This document shows, piece after piece, positions 9,289 to 17,813 of a stretch of DNA of 64,000 nucleotides; position 1 is the stretch's first letter; the number at the start of each line of letters is the position of its first letter. The translations under genes and the position numbers were made by a program. The notes below the pieces were generated by a model. It saw nothing but the letters and a program-made list of their open reading frames with translations, was not told the DNA's origin and made no database searches. Source of the DNA: QIAW01 sp035487295 (GTDB taxonomy: Bacteria; Acidobacteriota; Terriglobia; Terriglobales; Acidobacteriaceae); NCBI GenBank assembly GCA_035487295.1, contig DATHMH010000037.1, forward strand, positions 1 through 64,000, given 5' to 3'.

Positions 9289-9792
9289 ATGTTGCTTCGG
9301 TTGGCTGAACCAGAAGATGCAATCGCTGTGGCCCGTGTGCACGTCCGGTCATGGCAAGCGGCCTACCGAACGCTTCTTCCCGATGATTATCTCGATCAGC
9401 TTCGTCCCGAAGATCGAGCACAAAACTATGATTTCGCGACCCTTGACCCTCTGAAGCCCCGGACAATCGTAGCGGTCGAAGAAGGGCTGATCCAGGGGTT
9501 TGCCACCACGGCGCCAGCGCGCGAACCGGATCTGCCGAACTATGGAGAACTGTGGGCCATTTACGTGGATCCCGGACAGTGGGGCCGGGGTCTTGGCATG
9601 GCCCTTGTATCGGACGCACGCGCCCGTCTCTTAGAACTCGGATTTCGAAATGCTATGCTGTGGGTTCTAAGGGGCAATGTTCGTGCGGAGCGCTTTTATC
9701 AAATCGATCAGTGGGTCCCCGATGGCCTGTGCCGAACAGACTCGATGTGGGGTGCAACGGTCAATGAGGTCCGCTACCGGCGCGGACTTTGA
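9289..9792 (+). CDS. GNAT family N-acetyltransferase
   Basis: From the chosen ATG the product has 167 residues. It shows the GNAT core: RLAEPEDAIAVARVHVRSWQAAY at the N-terminus, the beta4 strand GELWAIYVDPGQWGRGLGMAL with the acetyl-CoA loop QWGRGLG, and the late NVRAERFYQ helix. Family members acetylate small amines, antibiotics or proteins; the substrate is unknown. In-frame ATGs exist at 9247, 9265 and 9274. The one at 9289 was chosen because homology starts at MLLRLAEPED. Confidence 0.85.
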   Translation: MLLRLAEPEDAIAVARVHVRSWQAAYRTLLPDDYLDQLRPEDRAQNYDFATLDPLKPRTIVAVEEGLIQGFATTAPAREPDLPNYGELWAIYVDPGQWGRGLGMALVSDARARLLELGFRNAMLWVLRGNVRAERFYQIDQWVPDGLCRTDSMWGATVNEVRYRRGL

Positions 9793-9936
9793 GAATCAAA
9801 CCAGCCAAATCCTGCGGAACCTGTCTGCTTGAGTTTTTTTGACTATACGGCAACAATACTGAACACGATCATGCAATACTGGAAATTTTGTGGATACGAG
9901 TCAAAGCTGTCTTGATGAAGCAATCGAGGGTGATAC

Positions 9937-10545
9937 GTGCTTGAATTCAGACTACTTTATAGTGGGCGTTTGTCAGCAGCATCCACTACCAACACCGAAG
10001 TTGACTTGAAACATAAAATGCGCAGGGACTTTCATCCACAACTGCGGCGCTTGTGGATGAGTAAGAGTCCACTGGTGGAAAGATACAACTCCATCACGCG
10101 GTTTCAGGTGGCCGGAGGAGGCTGGCAAAGCGTAAGTGGCATCGATGCTTTGGCGAACGAATGGAAGCGTTTTGGCTACAGGTTTATCCCCATTATTACG
10201 GAAGAACGCGCATTGCGCTGCAGTTTGGACATTTTATTCCTGCGTCCGGAAACACCAGGGTTCCTGTTTCAGAGTGGCGACCTGGATGCCCGGCTCAAAA
10301 CTGTCCTCGACGCCTTGCGTATGCCGCACAATATCGCGGAAGCCGGAGGGGCCGGGCCCGGGTCGGACGAAGATCCCTTCTACGTCCTTATGCAGGACGC
10401 AGAGCTCATGTCTGAGCTAAGAGTGACCACCGATGAACTTTTCTTGCTGCCCAGACACGCTACGTTAGATGTGAGCGATGTGTTGATGGTCATTCACGTT
10501 AAGGTGCACCCAATAAGAAAAATTGAGAAGAATTTGGGATTCTAA
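9937..10545 (+). CDS. Hypothetical protein
   Basis: The 202-residue product starts with GTG preceded by GAGGG. Composition is normal for a soluble protein, with no signal peptide or membrane segment. The stretch SGDLDARLKTVLDALRMP followed by acidic DEDPF recalls the DLDN-type metal-binding region of RusA-like Holliday-junction nucleases. That likeness is weak and no function is assigned. It ends about 70 bp before a hairpin at 10621-10644. Confidence 0.6.
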   Translation: MLEFRLLYSGRLSAASTTNTEVDLKHKMRRDFHPQLRRLWMSKSPLVERYNSITRFQVAGGGWQSVSGIDALANEWKRFGYRFIPIITEERALRCSLDILFLRPETPGFLFQSGDLDARLKTVLDALRMPHNIAEAGGAGPGSDEDPFYVLMQDAELMSELRVTTDELFLLPRHATLDVSDVLMVIHVKVHPIRKIEKNLGF

Positions 10546-10614
10546 AAGCAATTGGAAGGCCGGGGTCCTGACTACATGAGCCTTCCATTCCAAAGCGGTT
10601 ATAGGGCTTCACAA

Positions 10615-10644
10615 TAAAAAACGCCGGGCTGGTTGGCCCGGCGT
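10615..10644 (-). terminator. Rho-independent terminator reading leftward
   Basis: A perfect 9-bp stem (10621-10629 with 10636-10644; arm ACGCCGGGC) has a 6-base loop. The T run follows it on the minus strand (an A run at 10615-10621 on the plus strand). It would therefore end minus-strand transcription coming from the small gene at 11208-11513 through the tandem array. Confidence 0.7.
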
Positions 10645-10662
10645 AACTGTCACCGTTTATTT

Positions 10663-11001
10663 TTCGCTCCCCTGTTCTTCGTGAACCAGACCCCCCAGTA
10701 CTGTTTCACGTCGCCCAGAGTTGCGAAAACCTTTTCTTGCTTTAATTTATTTTTCGCTTCCCGGCCTCGTGAACCAGACCCCCCAGTACTGTTTCACGAA
10801 GCTCAAGTTGCGAAAACCTTTTCTTGCTTTAATTTATTTTTCGCTTCCCGGCCCCGTGAACCAGACCCCCCAGTACTGTTTCACGAAGCTCGAGTTGCGA
10901 AAACTTTTTCTTGCTTTAATTTATTTTTCGCTTCCCGGCCCCGTGAACCAGACCCCCCAGTACTGTTTCACGAAGCTCGAGTTGCGAAAACTTTTACTTA
11001 A
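10663..11001. repeat. Tandem array of about four 87-bp hairpin-containing units
   Basis: Four copies are spaced 88, 87 and 87 bp apart (marker GAACCAGACC at 10683, 10771, 10858 and 10945). Each unit carries arms GTGAACCAG and CTGTTTCAC around a C-rich 11-base loop, then an AT-rich part. The last two copies are almost identical. Because 87 is a multiple of 3, reading frames stay open through the array, but the conceptual peptides look like repeat translation, not a protein. Confidence 0.85.
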
Positions 11002-11207
11002 ACTTGAAATAAGGGCCCTGCAACCCTCCCCCTAAATTCCGTGTTGCCGAGCCCTTGCGAAAAGCTTGCATGGAACCAACCATTCATTCTTTCCGCTAAC
11101 TTCGTTCCTGAGGGACCGACCTTGCCATCCCTCGCTTGCTTCAGGGTCTTTCAAATCCCGCGGAGCCTGAACCTTCAATCGTGGCTCCGCTTACCTACCC
11201 ACGGGCG

Positions 11208-11513
11208 CTAATTGACCAGCGCCAGTCTTTCCAATTCCTCTGCTACGGCTTCGTCGTCACAGTTGGTGGCTTCGAGCCTTCCTACGCTGGCCCGGGCCGC
11301 CTGGCGAGAAACTCCGTAACCCCGCGAGCGCAAGAACATTTCGATAATCTCAGCGCACTGCCAGCAGTCGAATTCAGCGGCTTTCTCCTGAAGTGCATTG
11401 CGTAACAACGAGATGTCGCCGGCCGAAAACATTTGCTGCGTTTTTTGTTGCGTACCGCGTATGCCGCTCAGTTCCAAATTCTCCGCTATTGTCGACTTGG
11501 CTTGCATTTTCAT
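11208..11513 (-). CDS. Small hypothetical protein, paralogue of 13052-13282
   Basis: About 101 residues from the ATG at 11513 (a second ATG at 11507 has better AAAGGG spacing). The C-terminal 70 residues align by eye with the gene at 13052-13282: FSAGDISLLRNAL, then EMFLRSRGYGVSRQAAR, then ending ELERLALV. It is soluble, helical and acidic, with no known domain recognised. The shared RGYGVS core suggests a conserved small family. Function is unknown. Confidence 0.65.
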   Translation of the reverse strand: MKMQAKSTIAENLELSGIRGTQQKTQQMFSAGDISLLRNALQEKAAEFDCWQCAEIIEMFLRSRGYGVSRQAARASVGRLEATNCDDEAVAEELERLALVN

Positions 11514-11781
11514 CCCTTTCTTGTCTTGGGTTGCGAAGGGCCCGGAAGTTTTGGGCTTCCGGACCCCTCGGATTCGTCGTCCCAGAGAATCCAATTGTCA
11601 TGTCTAAATGCAACCGGGGTGCCAAACGGCATATCAAAATCAAACTATTGAAAATAAAAGCCTTATTGTATTGCCGGTTCAGGATTCATGGTTTTTGGAC
11701 TTGGATAGTCCAATCCATAGACTCTCAATTCCATATTCGAGACGAGAACTGTTTTGGGAATATAAAGTTAGAAGATGGGAA

Positions 11782-12585
11782 TCAGCTCAGAGGGGCGCGG
11801 AAGTATCCGACGGGAAAGGGTGCGGCATTAACGCCTGCATGAGGGCGGACAACATGCCGGCGCGAAATGAAGCGACATTGGATAAGAGTCCAGATAGCGA
11901 GCCAGCCGTCGGAGTGCCTGATCTTCTTGCCTTCGTCGGCTGTGCGCGGGTTGTAATTGATGGGAACTTCGGCGATCCGCTCCCCCAGGCGGCTCAGCTT
12001 GGCGGTCACCTCAGGACAAAACTCAAAGCGGCGGCACTCCAGCTTGATTTGACCCAGCACCGAGCGGCGGAACACCTTGTAACACGTGGCTTCATCGTGA
12101 ATGCGGCAACGATAGAGGAAATTTGCCAGGTGAGTAAGCAGCTTAGCGCCCAGAAAAAACCGTAAACCGCGCTCGGGGCGGTCCGGACGCACGCCATAAA
12201 CCACGTTGGTACTGCCGGCCTGCAATGGGGCCAGAAGCGCGGGATAGTCCTGCGGGTTATATTCCAGGTCAGAATCCTGGATCAGGATGTACTCGCCCCG
12301 GGCATAGCACAATCCGGACCGGATGGCTGCCCCCTTACCACAGTTCCGCTCATGGAAAACAATGGTGATGTTGCGCGCGGGAGCCAAAGCCAGAAGTTTT
12401 TGTCGAGTGCCATCGGTGGAGCCGTCATCAATGAGGATGATCTCTTTGCTGACCGGAGAAGCCTGTATCTGCCGCAACAACTCCTCAACGTGGTCAACTT
12501 CGTTGTAGATGGGCACAATCACCGACACGTGCCCCTCTAACTCTGCTGTAAGCCGGTTCATCCCGATTTCTGTGGCAGTGGCCAT
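11782..12585 (-). CDS. Family 2 glycosyltransferase (dolichyl-phosphate mannosyltransferase-like)
   Basis: The 267-residue GT-A protein begins VSVIVPIYNEVDHVEELL, with the nucleotide-binding DDGSTDGT (53-60) and the metal-binding motif QDSD (103-106, in place of DxD). These features and the single-domain length match bacterial DPM1-like enzymes that glycosylate polyprenyl phosphate. No C-terminal membrane segment is seen, so it is probably peripheral. It is flanked by the two paralogous small genes on the same strand. The first ATG is used; an internal Met at residue 9 is also possible. Confidence 0.88.
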   Translation of the reverse strand: MATATEIGMNRLTAELEGHVSVIVPIYNEVDHVEELLRQIQASPVSKEIILIDDGSTDGTRQKLLALAPARNITIVFHERNCGKGAAIRSGLCYARGEYILIQDSDLEYNPQDYPALLAPLQAGSTNVVYGVRPDRPERGLRFFLGAKLLTHLANFLYRCRIHDEATCYKVFRRSVLGQIKLECRRFEFCPEVTAKLSRLGERIAEVPINYNPRTADEGKKIRHSDGWLAIWTLIQCRFISRRHVVRPHAGVNAAPFPVGYFRAPLS

Positions 12586-13003
12586 TTTTCAGTGGTTGTT
12601 CGTAGCGCCTGTCAAGGCGGCGCAGCCGCAGAAATCTATCACATTCCCACAGCGTTGCATTCAGGCGATGCTGAACCTCATAGACTACCAAACGATGGTA
12701 AAACTCACAAAACTATCAAGAATTTAAGACAGTCGATGTAAAGAAGTTTTAAGAGAGAGTTTCCATCTGGATTATTCATTAGTGTACGAGAGCGATGATG
12801 AAATGACACAACAGCCCCAACGGGGTTGTTCGCCTCTCATGTCCCATAAAGTGAGTCGGAAATCGACCGAACCTGGAGCATAGAGAGCGAAACTTTTTTG
12901 CTGCGCTACGCTTCGAATCCAGGAAGATTGAAGACATGAAATTTCTGTTTTGCCGAAGACCTTGGCGCAAGCGCGCAACCTTGGAGCCGCTTAAAAACCA
13001 AAA
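12586..13003. other. Intergenic stretch without a recognised gene
   Basis: About 420 bp between the glycosyltransferase start and the terminator of the next minus-strand gene. It holds a small hairpin around 12808-12830 (AACAGCCCC with GGGGTTGTT, one mismatch). Short open frames lack domain signals. Confidence 0.5.
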
Positions 13004-13023
13004 GCCGGAGTCGTGACTCCGGC
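13004..13023 (-). terminator. Rho-independent terminator of the small gene at 13052-13282
   Basis: A 9-bp stem GCCGGAGTC/GACTCCGGC with a 2-base centre is flanked by A's on the left and T's on the right on the plus strand. Read on the minus strand it is followed by TTTTGGTTTTT. It lies 28 bp past the stop of the minus-strand gene. Confidence 0.85.
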
Positions 13024-13051
13024 CTTTTAGGTCTGGCAATCGAAACTTCAG

Positions 13052-13282
13052 TTACATCACCAGCGCGAGCTTCTCCAATTCATTCTGCAGACTCTCGATT
13101 GTGCAGCCTGCGCCTTCGACCCGGCTGGCTGCGGTGCGCGCCGCTTCCGGCGATACGCCATAGCCCCGACCCATCAGGAACATCTGCAGTAATTCGGCGG
13201 CCTGCCAGTTATCGAGTCCACCCTCCAGGAGCTCGTTCCGCAGGGCCGACATTTCAGCGGTGGAAAATCTCTCTACCATCAT
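13052..13282 (-). CDS. Small hypothetical protein, paralogue of 11208-11513
   Basis: The 76-residue product has a strong GGAGGTGA site before paired ATG codons at 13282 and 13279. It shares with the gene 1.5 kb away the order FSTAEMSALRNEL, EMFL-like LLQMFLMGRGYGVS, an AAR helix, and the ending LEKLALV. It has no membrane segment and no known domain. Its own terminator makes it look monocistronic and well expressed. Function is unknown. Confidence 0.72.
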   Translation of the reverse strand: MMVERFSTAEMSALRNELLEGGLDNWQAAELLQMFLMGRGYGVSPEAARTAASRVEGAGCTIESLQNELEKLALVM

Positions 13283-13372
13283 ATGTCACCTCCGACCCTT
13301 GCACCTCTCACAACCTCTACAGCATTAGACACGCAACTACGGAGTTTTGTTGCAGGAAAATTGTAAAACTCT

Positions 13373-13386
13373 GTTACGAACGTAAC
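13373..13386. promoter_or_regulatory. Short palindrome upstream of the small gene
   Basis: GTTACG and CGTAAC flank a 2-base centre, about 90 bp upstream of the start at 13282. It could be an operator. No clear -35/-10 pair was identified around it. Confidence 0.3.
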
Positions 13387-13565
13387 GTTTCTTTACAACG
13401 CTGTTGCAAATTGTTTTGCGCATGGGCAACCAATTTCATCAATTCCGGGGACTACAGCAAACCTTTGCACGCCTGCTCACCAAAGGCCCACCTGCCCTTT
13501 ACTACTCAGTACGTATGGATCAGGATATTAGTTTGATGCGCCATCAGCCCAGAAGTTTCCTCCGG

Positions 13566-14690
13566 CTATTCCGTCATTTTGCTGATGTGCACGTCAAAGC
13601 CGGTGTTGGGCAAGAGCGAGGTCAGCTCAAAGGCTTTGTAGCCGTCTCCAATAATCTCCGTGTGACGGTACACACCAGGCTCGCTCTCTGCGATTTCATG
13701 GCGGCCCTCCAACTGGTCCAGGTATTCCTGCGCGACCTTAACACCAATGGCTTCGCCGCTCCCACCGGCGTTAATTGCCTCAGAGGCATAGGAACGCACC
13801 AGCTTCGGCCAGTATTTTTCCAGCAGGGAAGTGCTGGCGAACAGGTCAGCCCAGATGATTCTGCCGTTTACCGCTACTACGACGCCCACCGCATTACGGT
13901 TGCGCAGCTCGCGGATCTCGCTTTCATAGGAGTGCTGAATGGGGGCGGCGACTGCATCCACGCGCTTTTTAACTTCCTCGTTGTTCATGACCTGGGCGTA
14001 AGAAGAGGTACTTCCAACTTCGGCCTGAGCGGCTGGCGCGGCCCCTAGCGAGTCATAAGTATAGGACTTGGTCTTATTCACTTCGTCCCACACGGCGTTC
14101 TGGTCTTTCTTAGCCATGGCCTGGTTGCGAACGCTGGGCGCGACCATCAGGCTGCCCTTGGCCTCGAAACCGGCTGTGGTTTCTGTCCAGCGCCCGGGCT
14201 CGACGCAGAAGACGTCTAAATCAGCTTCGGTCTCTGCTGGAACGATGCGGTCTTTGCCCACAATGCGGTCCTGCTTGCCGCCGGTCACGATCTCGCCTGC
14301 CAGTAGCAACAATGGACGCTTGGATTTGTTGATCAGGTACAGCTTGTTGACCTCGGCTCCGTTGCCATGAGTTGGGTAAGTACCCAGACACCTGACCATG
14401 CCCGGACACCTGACCATAGGACGAACTCCATCGTGCTCGTTGACCTCAACCTCCCCCGTCCGCAGACCTTCATCCAGGGTCAGGAACTGGGTGGTGTCGT
14501 GCGTGGTGGACGCCACCACGGGGAATATGGTCAAGTTGCCGTGAGTGATGGGTGATAACACCTGATAGCGGCTGGCTGGTGGCAGCCCAGCTTCTGCCGG
14601 TGTGAGTGGATAGAGCAGGGCTAATGCTGTGAATACCACCATGCACATCGCGGTTGTTATTAAAGCTACAAGTTTGTGTTTGCGTGTCAT
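13566..14690 (-). CDS. ARPP-1-type domain protein with N-terminal signal
   Basis: From the ATG at 14690 (GGAGG 6 bases upstream) the product has 374 residues. A signal peptide or anchor at about 8-28 is followed by the ARPP-1 hallmark block: NKSKRPLLLLAGEIVTGGKQ, DRIVGKDRIVP and LDVFCVEPGRW. The family is often linked to phosphatase-like or ADP-ribosylation contexts, but its activity is not settled. Between 14386 and 14417 a 13-bp direct repeat (GACACCTGACCAT) encodes a duplicated MVRC-containing peptide just before the core, which looks like an insertion. A longer frame starting at 14783 lacks a ribosome-binding site. Confidence 0.8.
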   Translation of the reverse strand: MTRKHKLVALITTAMCMVVFTALALLYPLTPAEAGLPPASRYQVLSPITHGNLTIFPVVASTTHDTTQFLTLDEGLRTGEVEVNEHDGVRPMVRCPGMVRCLGTYPTHGNGAEVNKLYLINKSKRPLLLLAGEIVTGGKQDRIVGKDRIVPAETEADLDVFCVEPGRWTETTAGFEAKGSLMVAPSVRNQAMAKKDQNAVWDEVNKTKSYTYDSLGAAPAAQAEVGSTSSYAQVMNNEEVKKRVDAVAAPIQHSYESEIRELRNRNAVGVVVAVNGRIIWADLFASTSLLEKYWPKLVRSYASEAINAGGSGEAIGVKVAQEYLDQLEGRHEIAESEPGVYRHTEIIGDGYKAFELTSLLPNTGFDVHISKMTE

Positions 14691-14871
14691 AAATCCTCCA
14701 GAAGTCTCGCCGGGGGTCGCTTCTGGGTATAGAACGCCCCTACTGGCGTTTCTTGCATGCCCATGTACACATTCGTTGGACACCGCAGCACAAGGGAAAG
14801 AATTTCGGCTCTATGGCTTTGCTGTTTTGCTGCCAGAAGCATCAAAATTGAGATAACATCCAGAAATCCTG

Positions 14872-15795
14872 ATGGTAAGCAAGGCCCAACCTGCGGTATC
14901 AGCATGGCAGCGCGCTCTCTTCACTGAACTGTTCAGCCAGAGCGGGGCGGCCAGGTATGGCCTGTCCGCAGAGGCATTTGCCGCATGCCTGGCGGAGGTT
15001 GCGGCTAAGTACCTCTCCAGCAAGGCGCGGGAAGGCGAAATCCGGCAATTTTACAGGTGCCTCAAGGTTGAAGAGCTGGCGCTGACCCGCGGCTGCGCCG
15101 CCGGAAATGAGGCTGCCTGGACTGAATTCCTGAACCGTTACCGGGCGCCACTCTACCAGGCGGCACGGGCCATAGCCCGCGATGATGTTCAGGGCCGTGA
15201 ACTGGCGGATTCCCTGTATGCCGACCTTTACGGAATACGCACCCGCGAAAATGATGGCGCTGAGGTGCGTGTTTCCAAGCTCAGTTTCTATATGGGGCGA
15301 GGCTCGCTCGAGGGCTGGCTGCGCACGGTGCTGACCCAGGAATATATAAACCGGTACCGCACGCAAAAACGCCTGGTGAGCATTGAAGAAGAAAACGAAC
15401 AGGGGGTACAGTTTGCGGCGCCCGCGAGCGAACCGGCGGTGAGCGCCGATCCGCGCCTCGATGCCGCCACTGATGCCGCGCTGGCGCAATTAGACGCCGA
15501 AGAGCGCTACATTCTGGCCTCGTATTTCCTGGACCAAAGGACCCTGGCGCAGATTGCGCGCTCGCTGGGAGTGCATGAATCCACCATCAGCCGCAAGGTG
15601 GAACGCACCGTCAAGGAGCTGCGGAAGAAGATTGTGCAGGCGCTCGTCCACGGCGGCATGAGTTCCCGCGCCGCAGAGGAGGCCCTGGAGTGCGATGTGC
15701 GCGACCTGGCCATCAATGTCAGCGAAAAGTTACGCCCGCCGCCTGTGCAAGAAAGGGAGCCTGGATCGTTCCAAAGCTTAGAAGGCGAAGATTAA
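14872..15795 (+). CDS. RNA polymerase sigma-70 family factor (ECF-like)
   Basis: The 307-residue protein contains a region-2-like part (AAWTEFLNRYRAPLYQAARAI, about 83-103) and a region-4 helix-turn-helix (LDAEERYILASYFLDQRTLAQIARSLGVHESTISRKVERTVKELRKKI, about 207-254). An N-terminal extension of about 70 residues is unusual for plain ECF factors. The next gene, 19 bp downstream, encodes a zinc-finger membrane protein that is probably its anti-sigma factor. Confidence 0.82.
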   Translation: MVSKAQPAVSAWQRALFTELFSQSGAARYGLSAEAFAACLAEVAAKYLSSKAREGEIRQFYRCLKVEELALTRGCAAGNEAAWTEFLNRYRAPLYQAARAIARDDVQGRELADSLYADLYGIRTRENDGAEVRVSKLSFYMGRGSLEGWLRTVLTQEYINRYRTQKRLVSIEEENEQGVQFAAPASEPAVSADPRLDAATDAALAQLDAEERYILASYFLDQRTLAQIARSLGVHESTISRKVERTVKELRKKIVQALVHGGMSSRAAEEALECDVRDLAINVSEKLRPPPVQEREPGSFQSLEGED

Positions 15796-15814
15796 GAGCA
15801 TAAGGAGTAAAGTA

Positions 15815-17524
15815 GTGGTAGTGGCAGGGGGTTCTCCCAATCCGAATATCATTGGCGCACGCTTGCGGGCGGCTGCGATGGCGCCCCCCTCCGCGCATCC
15901 GGATGCCGACCTGCTCACCGCCTTTGCCGAACAGTGTTTGAACGATTTAGAGCGGGCAAGAATCCTGGAGCACCTGGCGCAGTGTACGGTTTGCCGCGAC
16001 GTCGTCTATTTTGCCCAACCCGAGGAGGAAGCAACCCTCAAGCCAGTCCAATCGCCGGTCTCAACTCACTGGTTTGCCGGCAGACGGCTGCAATGGGCAG
16101 CTTTGGCAGCTTCTGTCAGCATGATTGCCGCAATTGCAATCTACGTGAAAACTAATCCTGAGCGGATGCCGCAGTACGCACCGGCCATAGCTTCGCCAGC
16201 GGCAAATAAAGAAGCCCAGCCGCAGGGGAACGCGCAGAACGAGACCGCTGGCGCTTCATACAGCACCTCGCCCGCGGCACAATCTGCTGAAAAGCCGGAT
16301 GCAATGAGAAGAGAAAGCAGTCTCAAAGCTGCGGAAGCAGAGCAGAAAGCCATTTCGGGCGGAGCAGGAAGCTTGGGCAAGCTTTCCAGAGATGACGCCG
16401 ACGAGGCACGCGCCAAGACCTTTTATAAAACGAACGGGACTCTTGACGATAAAGAAGCTGCCAAACAGGCTAGCGCATACAGCTACGGAGATGTAGAGAC
16501 AGGGAAAAAAGGTGGAACAGCCGGCGAGGTGAATGGACTGGTTGCTGCAAATGGCAGTACCACCAGCGAAAAAGACCGATTGTTTGACCTTCGCCAGCAG
16601 AAGGCCCATGGCGGTCCTTATGTCAACAGCAGCAACGCCAACTCTAACCAGATTCAAAATCAGGCTAATCTCGATCTGTACCGCAATGCGAATGGTTATA
16701 CCGCCGATATACCTGCGGCGCCATCGCCTTCTGCGTCGGCGGCGGCATCACCTTTGGCAAAATCTGATTCTGTAGAGATATCTCAGTCTTCATCCACGCC
16801 CGCATCTTCTACATCGGCGTCTATTACATCGGGGACGAGATCGGCGGCGGCCCAGGCGCCGGCTCCGCCCAAGCCGGTTGCGGTGACCCACGGAGTAGTG
16901 CCGGCGGAAGAGGCGCGTAAGAAAAAACTGGAGACTATTCCAGCGCAATCAACAGCGCAGGCAACGGAAGAGACGGTCGCAGTAGCCGGACAGGCTCAAG
17001 ACATAGATCGCGTGGGCGAAATAAAGATCAGCGATCAATCCGCTCGAACATCGAAGGATTTGCCACTCAACGGACGAAGTGCAACAACCCTGGCAACGCT
17101 CGCCCCGGGCGCCGCCGGCACGACCGCCATCACCGGCTGGCGCATACACCATGGCCGTGTGCAGGAGCGGCTCTACGGCATATGGCACGACGCGGTTGTG
17201 GCTGCTCAGCAAACATCTGTATTCGGGGCCGCAGGTAGGGTAACAGCGGCCCCGTCGCAGCGTTTTGCCGGGATCGCAGCGCTGGGCGCGGATGTGTGGA
17301 CGGTACAGGCGATTGGCCGGGGCCAATCCTCGCTTGTGCTCTATCACTCTCGCGATGCCGGTGTGAGCTGGCAGCCTTCGATCCTGACAGCGCCTGGTAC
17401 TGTTAACCCCGGCGCGCAAGTTAGTGTCAAGTTTATAGATTCCCAGCAGGGTGAGGTGACGCTTTCCACCGGCGAAAAATGGCAGACCAGCGACGGCGGT
17501 GCACAATGGAAATTTGTGAAATAG
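15815..17524 (+). CDS. Probable anti-sigma factor with Ycf48-like C-terminus
   Basis: The 569-residue product starts at a GTG with AGGAG 9 bases upstream. Residues 28-61 form a zinc-finger of the anti-sigma type (HPDADLL, then LEHLAQCTVCRD with Cys57 and Cys60). A membrane segment lies near 92-111. A long low-complexity Ala/Ser/Gln-rich periplasmic part follows. Near residue 415 is DLPLNGRSATTLATLAPG, which closely resembles the plug-region motif of acidobacterial TonB-dependent Oar-like receptors. The C-terminal 130 residues (SRDAGVSWQPS, TSDGGAQWKFV) look like BNR/Ycf48-type beta-propeller repeats. The combination is unusual. Confidence 0.75.
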   Translation: MVVAGGSPNPNIIGARLRAAAMAPPSAHPDADLLTAFAEQCLNDLERARILEHLAQCTVCRDVVYFAQPEEEATLKPVQSPVSTHWFAGRRLQWAALAASVSMIAAIAIYVKTNPERMPQYAPAIASPAANKEAQPQGNAQNETAGASYSTSPAAQSAEKPDAMRRESSLKAAEAEQKAISGGAGSLGKLSRDDADEARAKTFYKTNGTLDDKEAAKQASAYSYGDVETGKKGGTAGEVNGLVAANGSTTSEKDRLFDLRQQKAHGGPYVNSSNANSNQIQNQANLDLYRNANGYTADIPAAPSPSASAAASPLAKSDSVEISQSSSTPASSTSASITSGTRSAAAQAPAPPKPVAVTHGVVPAEEARKKKLETIPAQSTAQATEETVAVAGQAQDIDRVGEIKISDQSARTSKDLPLNGRSATTLATLAPGAAGTTAITGWRIHHGRVQERLYGIWHDAVVAAQQTSVFGAAGRVTAAPSQRFAGIAALGADVWTVQAIGRGQSSLVLYHSRDAGVSWQPSILTAPGTVNPGAQVSVKFIDSQQGEVTLSTGEKWQTSDGGAQWKFVK

Positions 17525-17639
17525 ATTTTTAGTTTCCAAGGTCGCATTTTTCTTACCCTGCAAATAATTCTCGCGTAGAGACGTAGCTCCCCCAGGTCTC
17601 GTCTTTTCCGCCGCTTCTCCGCGTATAATTTCAATACAC

Positions 17640-17807
17640 ATGCTTTCTGAAGATTTGCTTGCCATCCTTCGTTGTCCGGAATGCCGCCAGGAGCTTGTTT
17701 ACAACCAGCAGGCGCAGACCCTTAAATGCGATTCCTGCCGGCGCGTGTATCCCGTCCGCGATGGCTTTCCGGTTTTGTTGAAGGATGAGGCCATCCAGGA
17801 AGCTTAG
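17640..17807 (+). CDS. Trm112 family zinc-ribbon protein
   Basis: The 55-residue product reads MLSEDLLAILRCPECRQEL, then LKCDSCRRVYPVRDGFPVLL. The paired CPEC and CDSC zinc ligands and the YPVRDGFPVLL ending are characteristic of bacterial Trm112/YcaR-like proteins, which partner methyltransferases or act as small zinc proteins. TATAAT at 17624-17629 could be its -10 box. It sits 6 bp before the glutamine amidotransferase gene. Confidence 0.88.
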   Translation: MLSEDLLAILRCPECRQELVYNQQAQTLKCDSCRRVYPVRDGFPVLLKDEAIQEA

Positions 17808-17813
17808 GGATTT

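Noticed and set aside
10633..11035. Two long plus-strand frames through the tandem array
   Set aside because: They stay open only because the repeat unit is 87 bp, a multiple of three. The peptide is the repeat translated, and the same array fits a structured non-coding role better.
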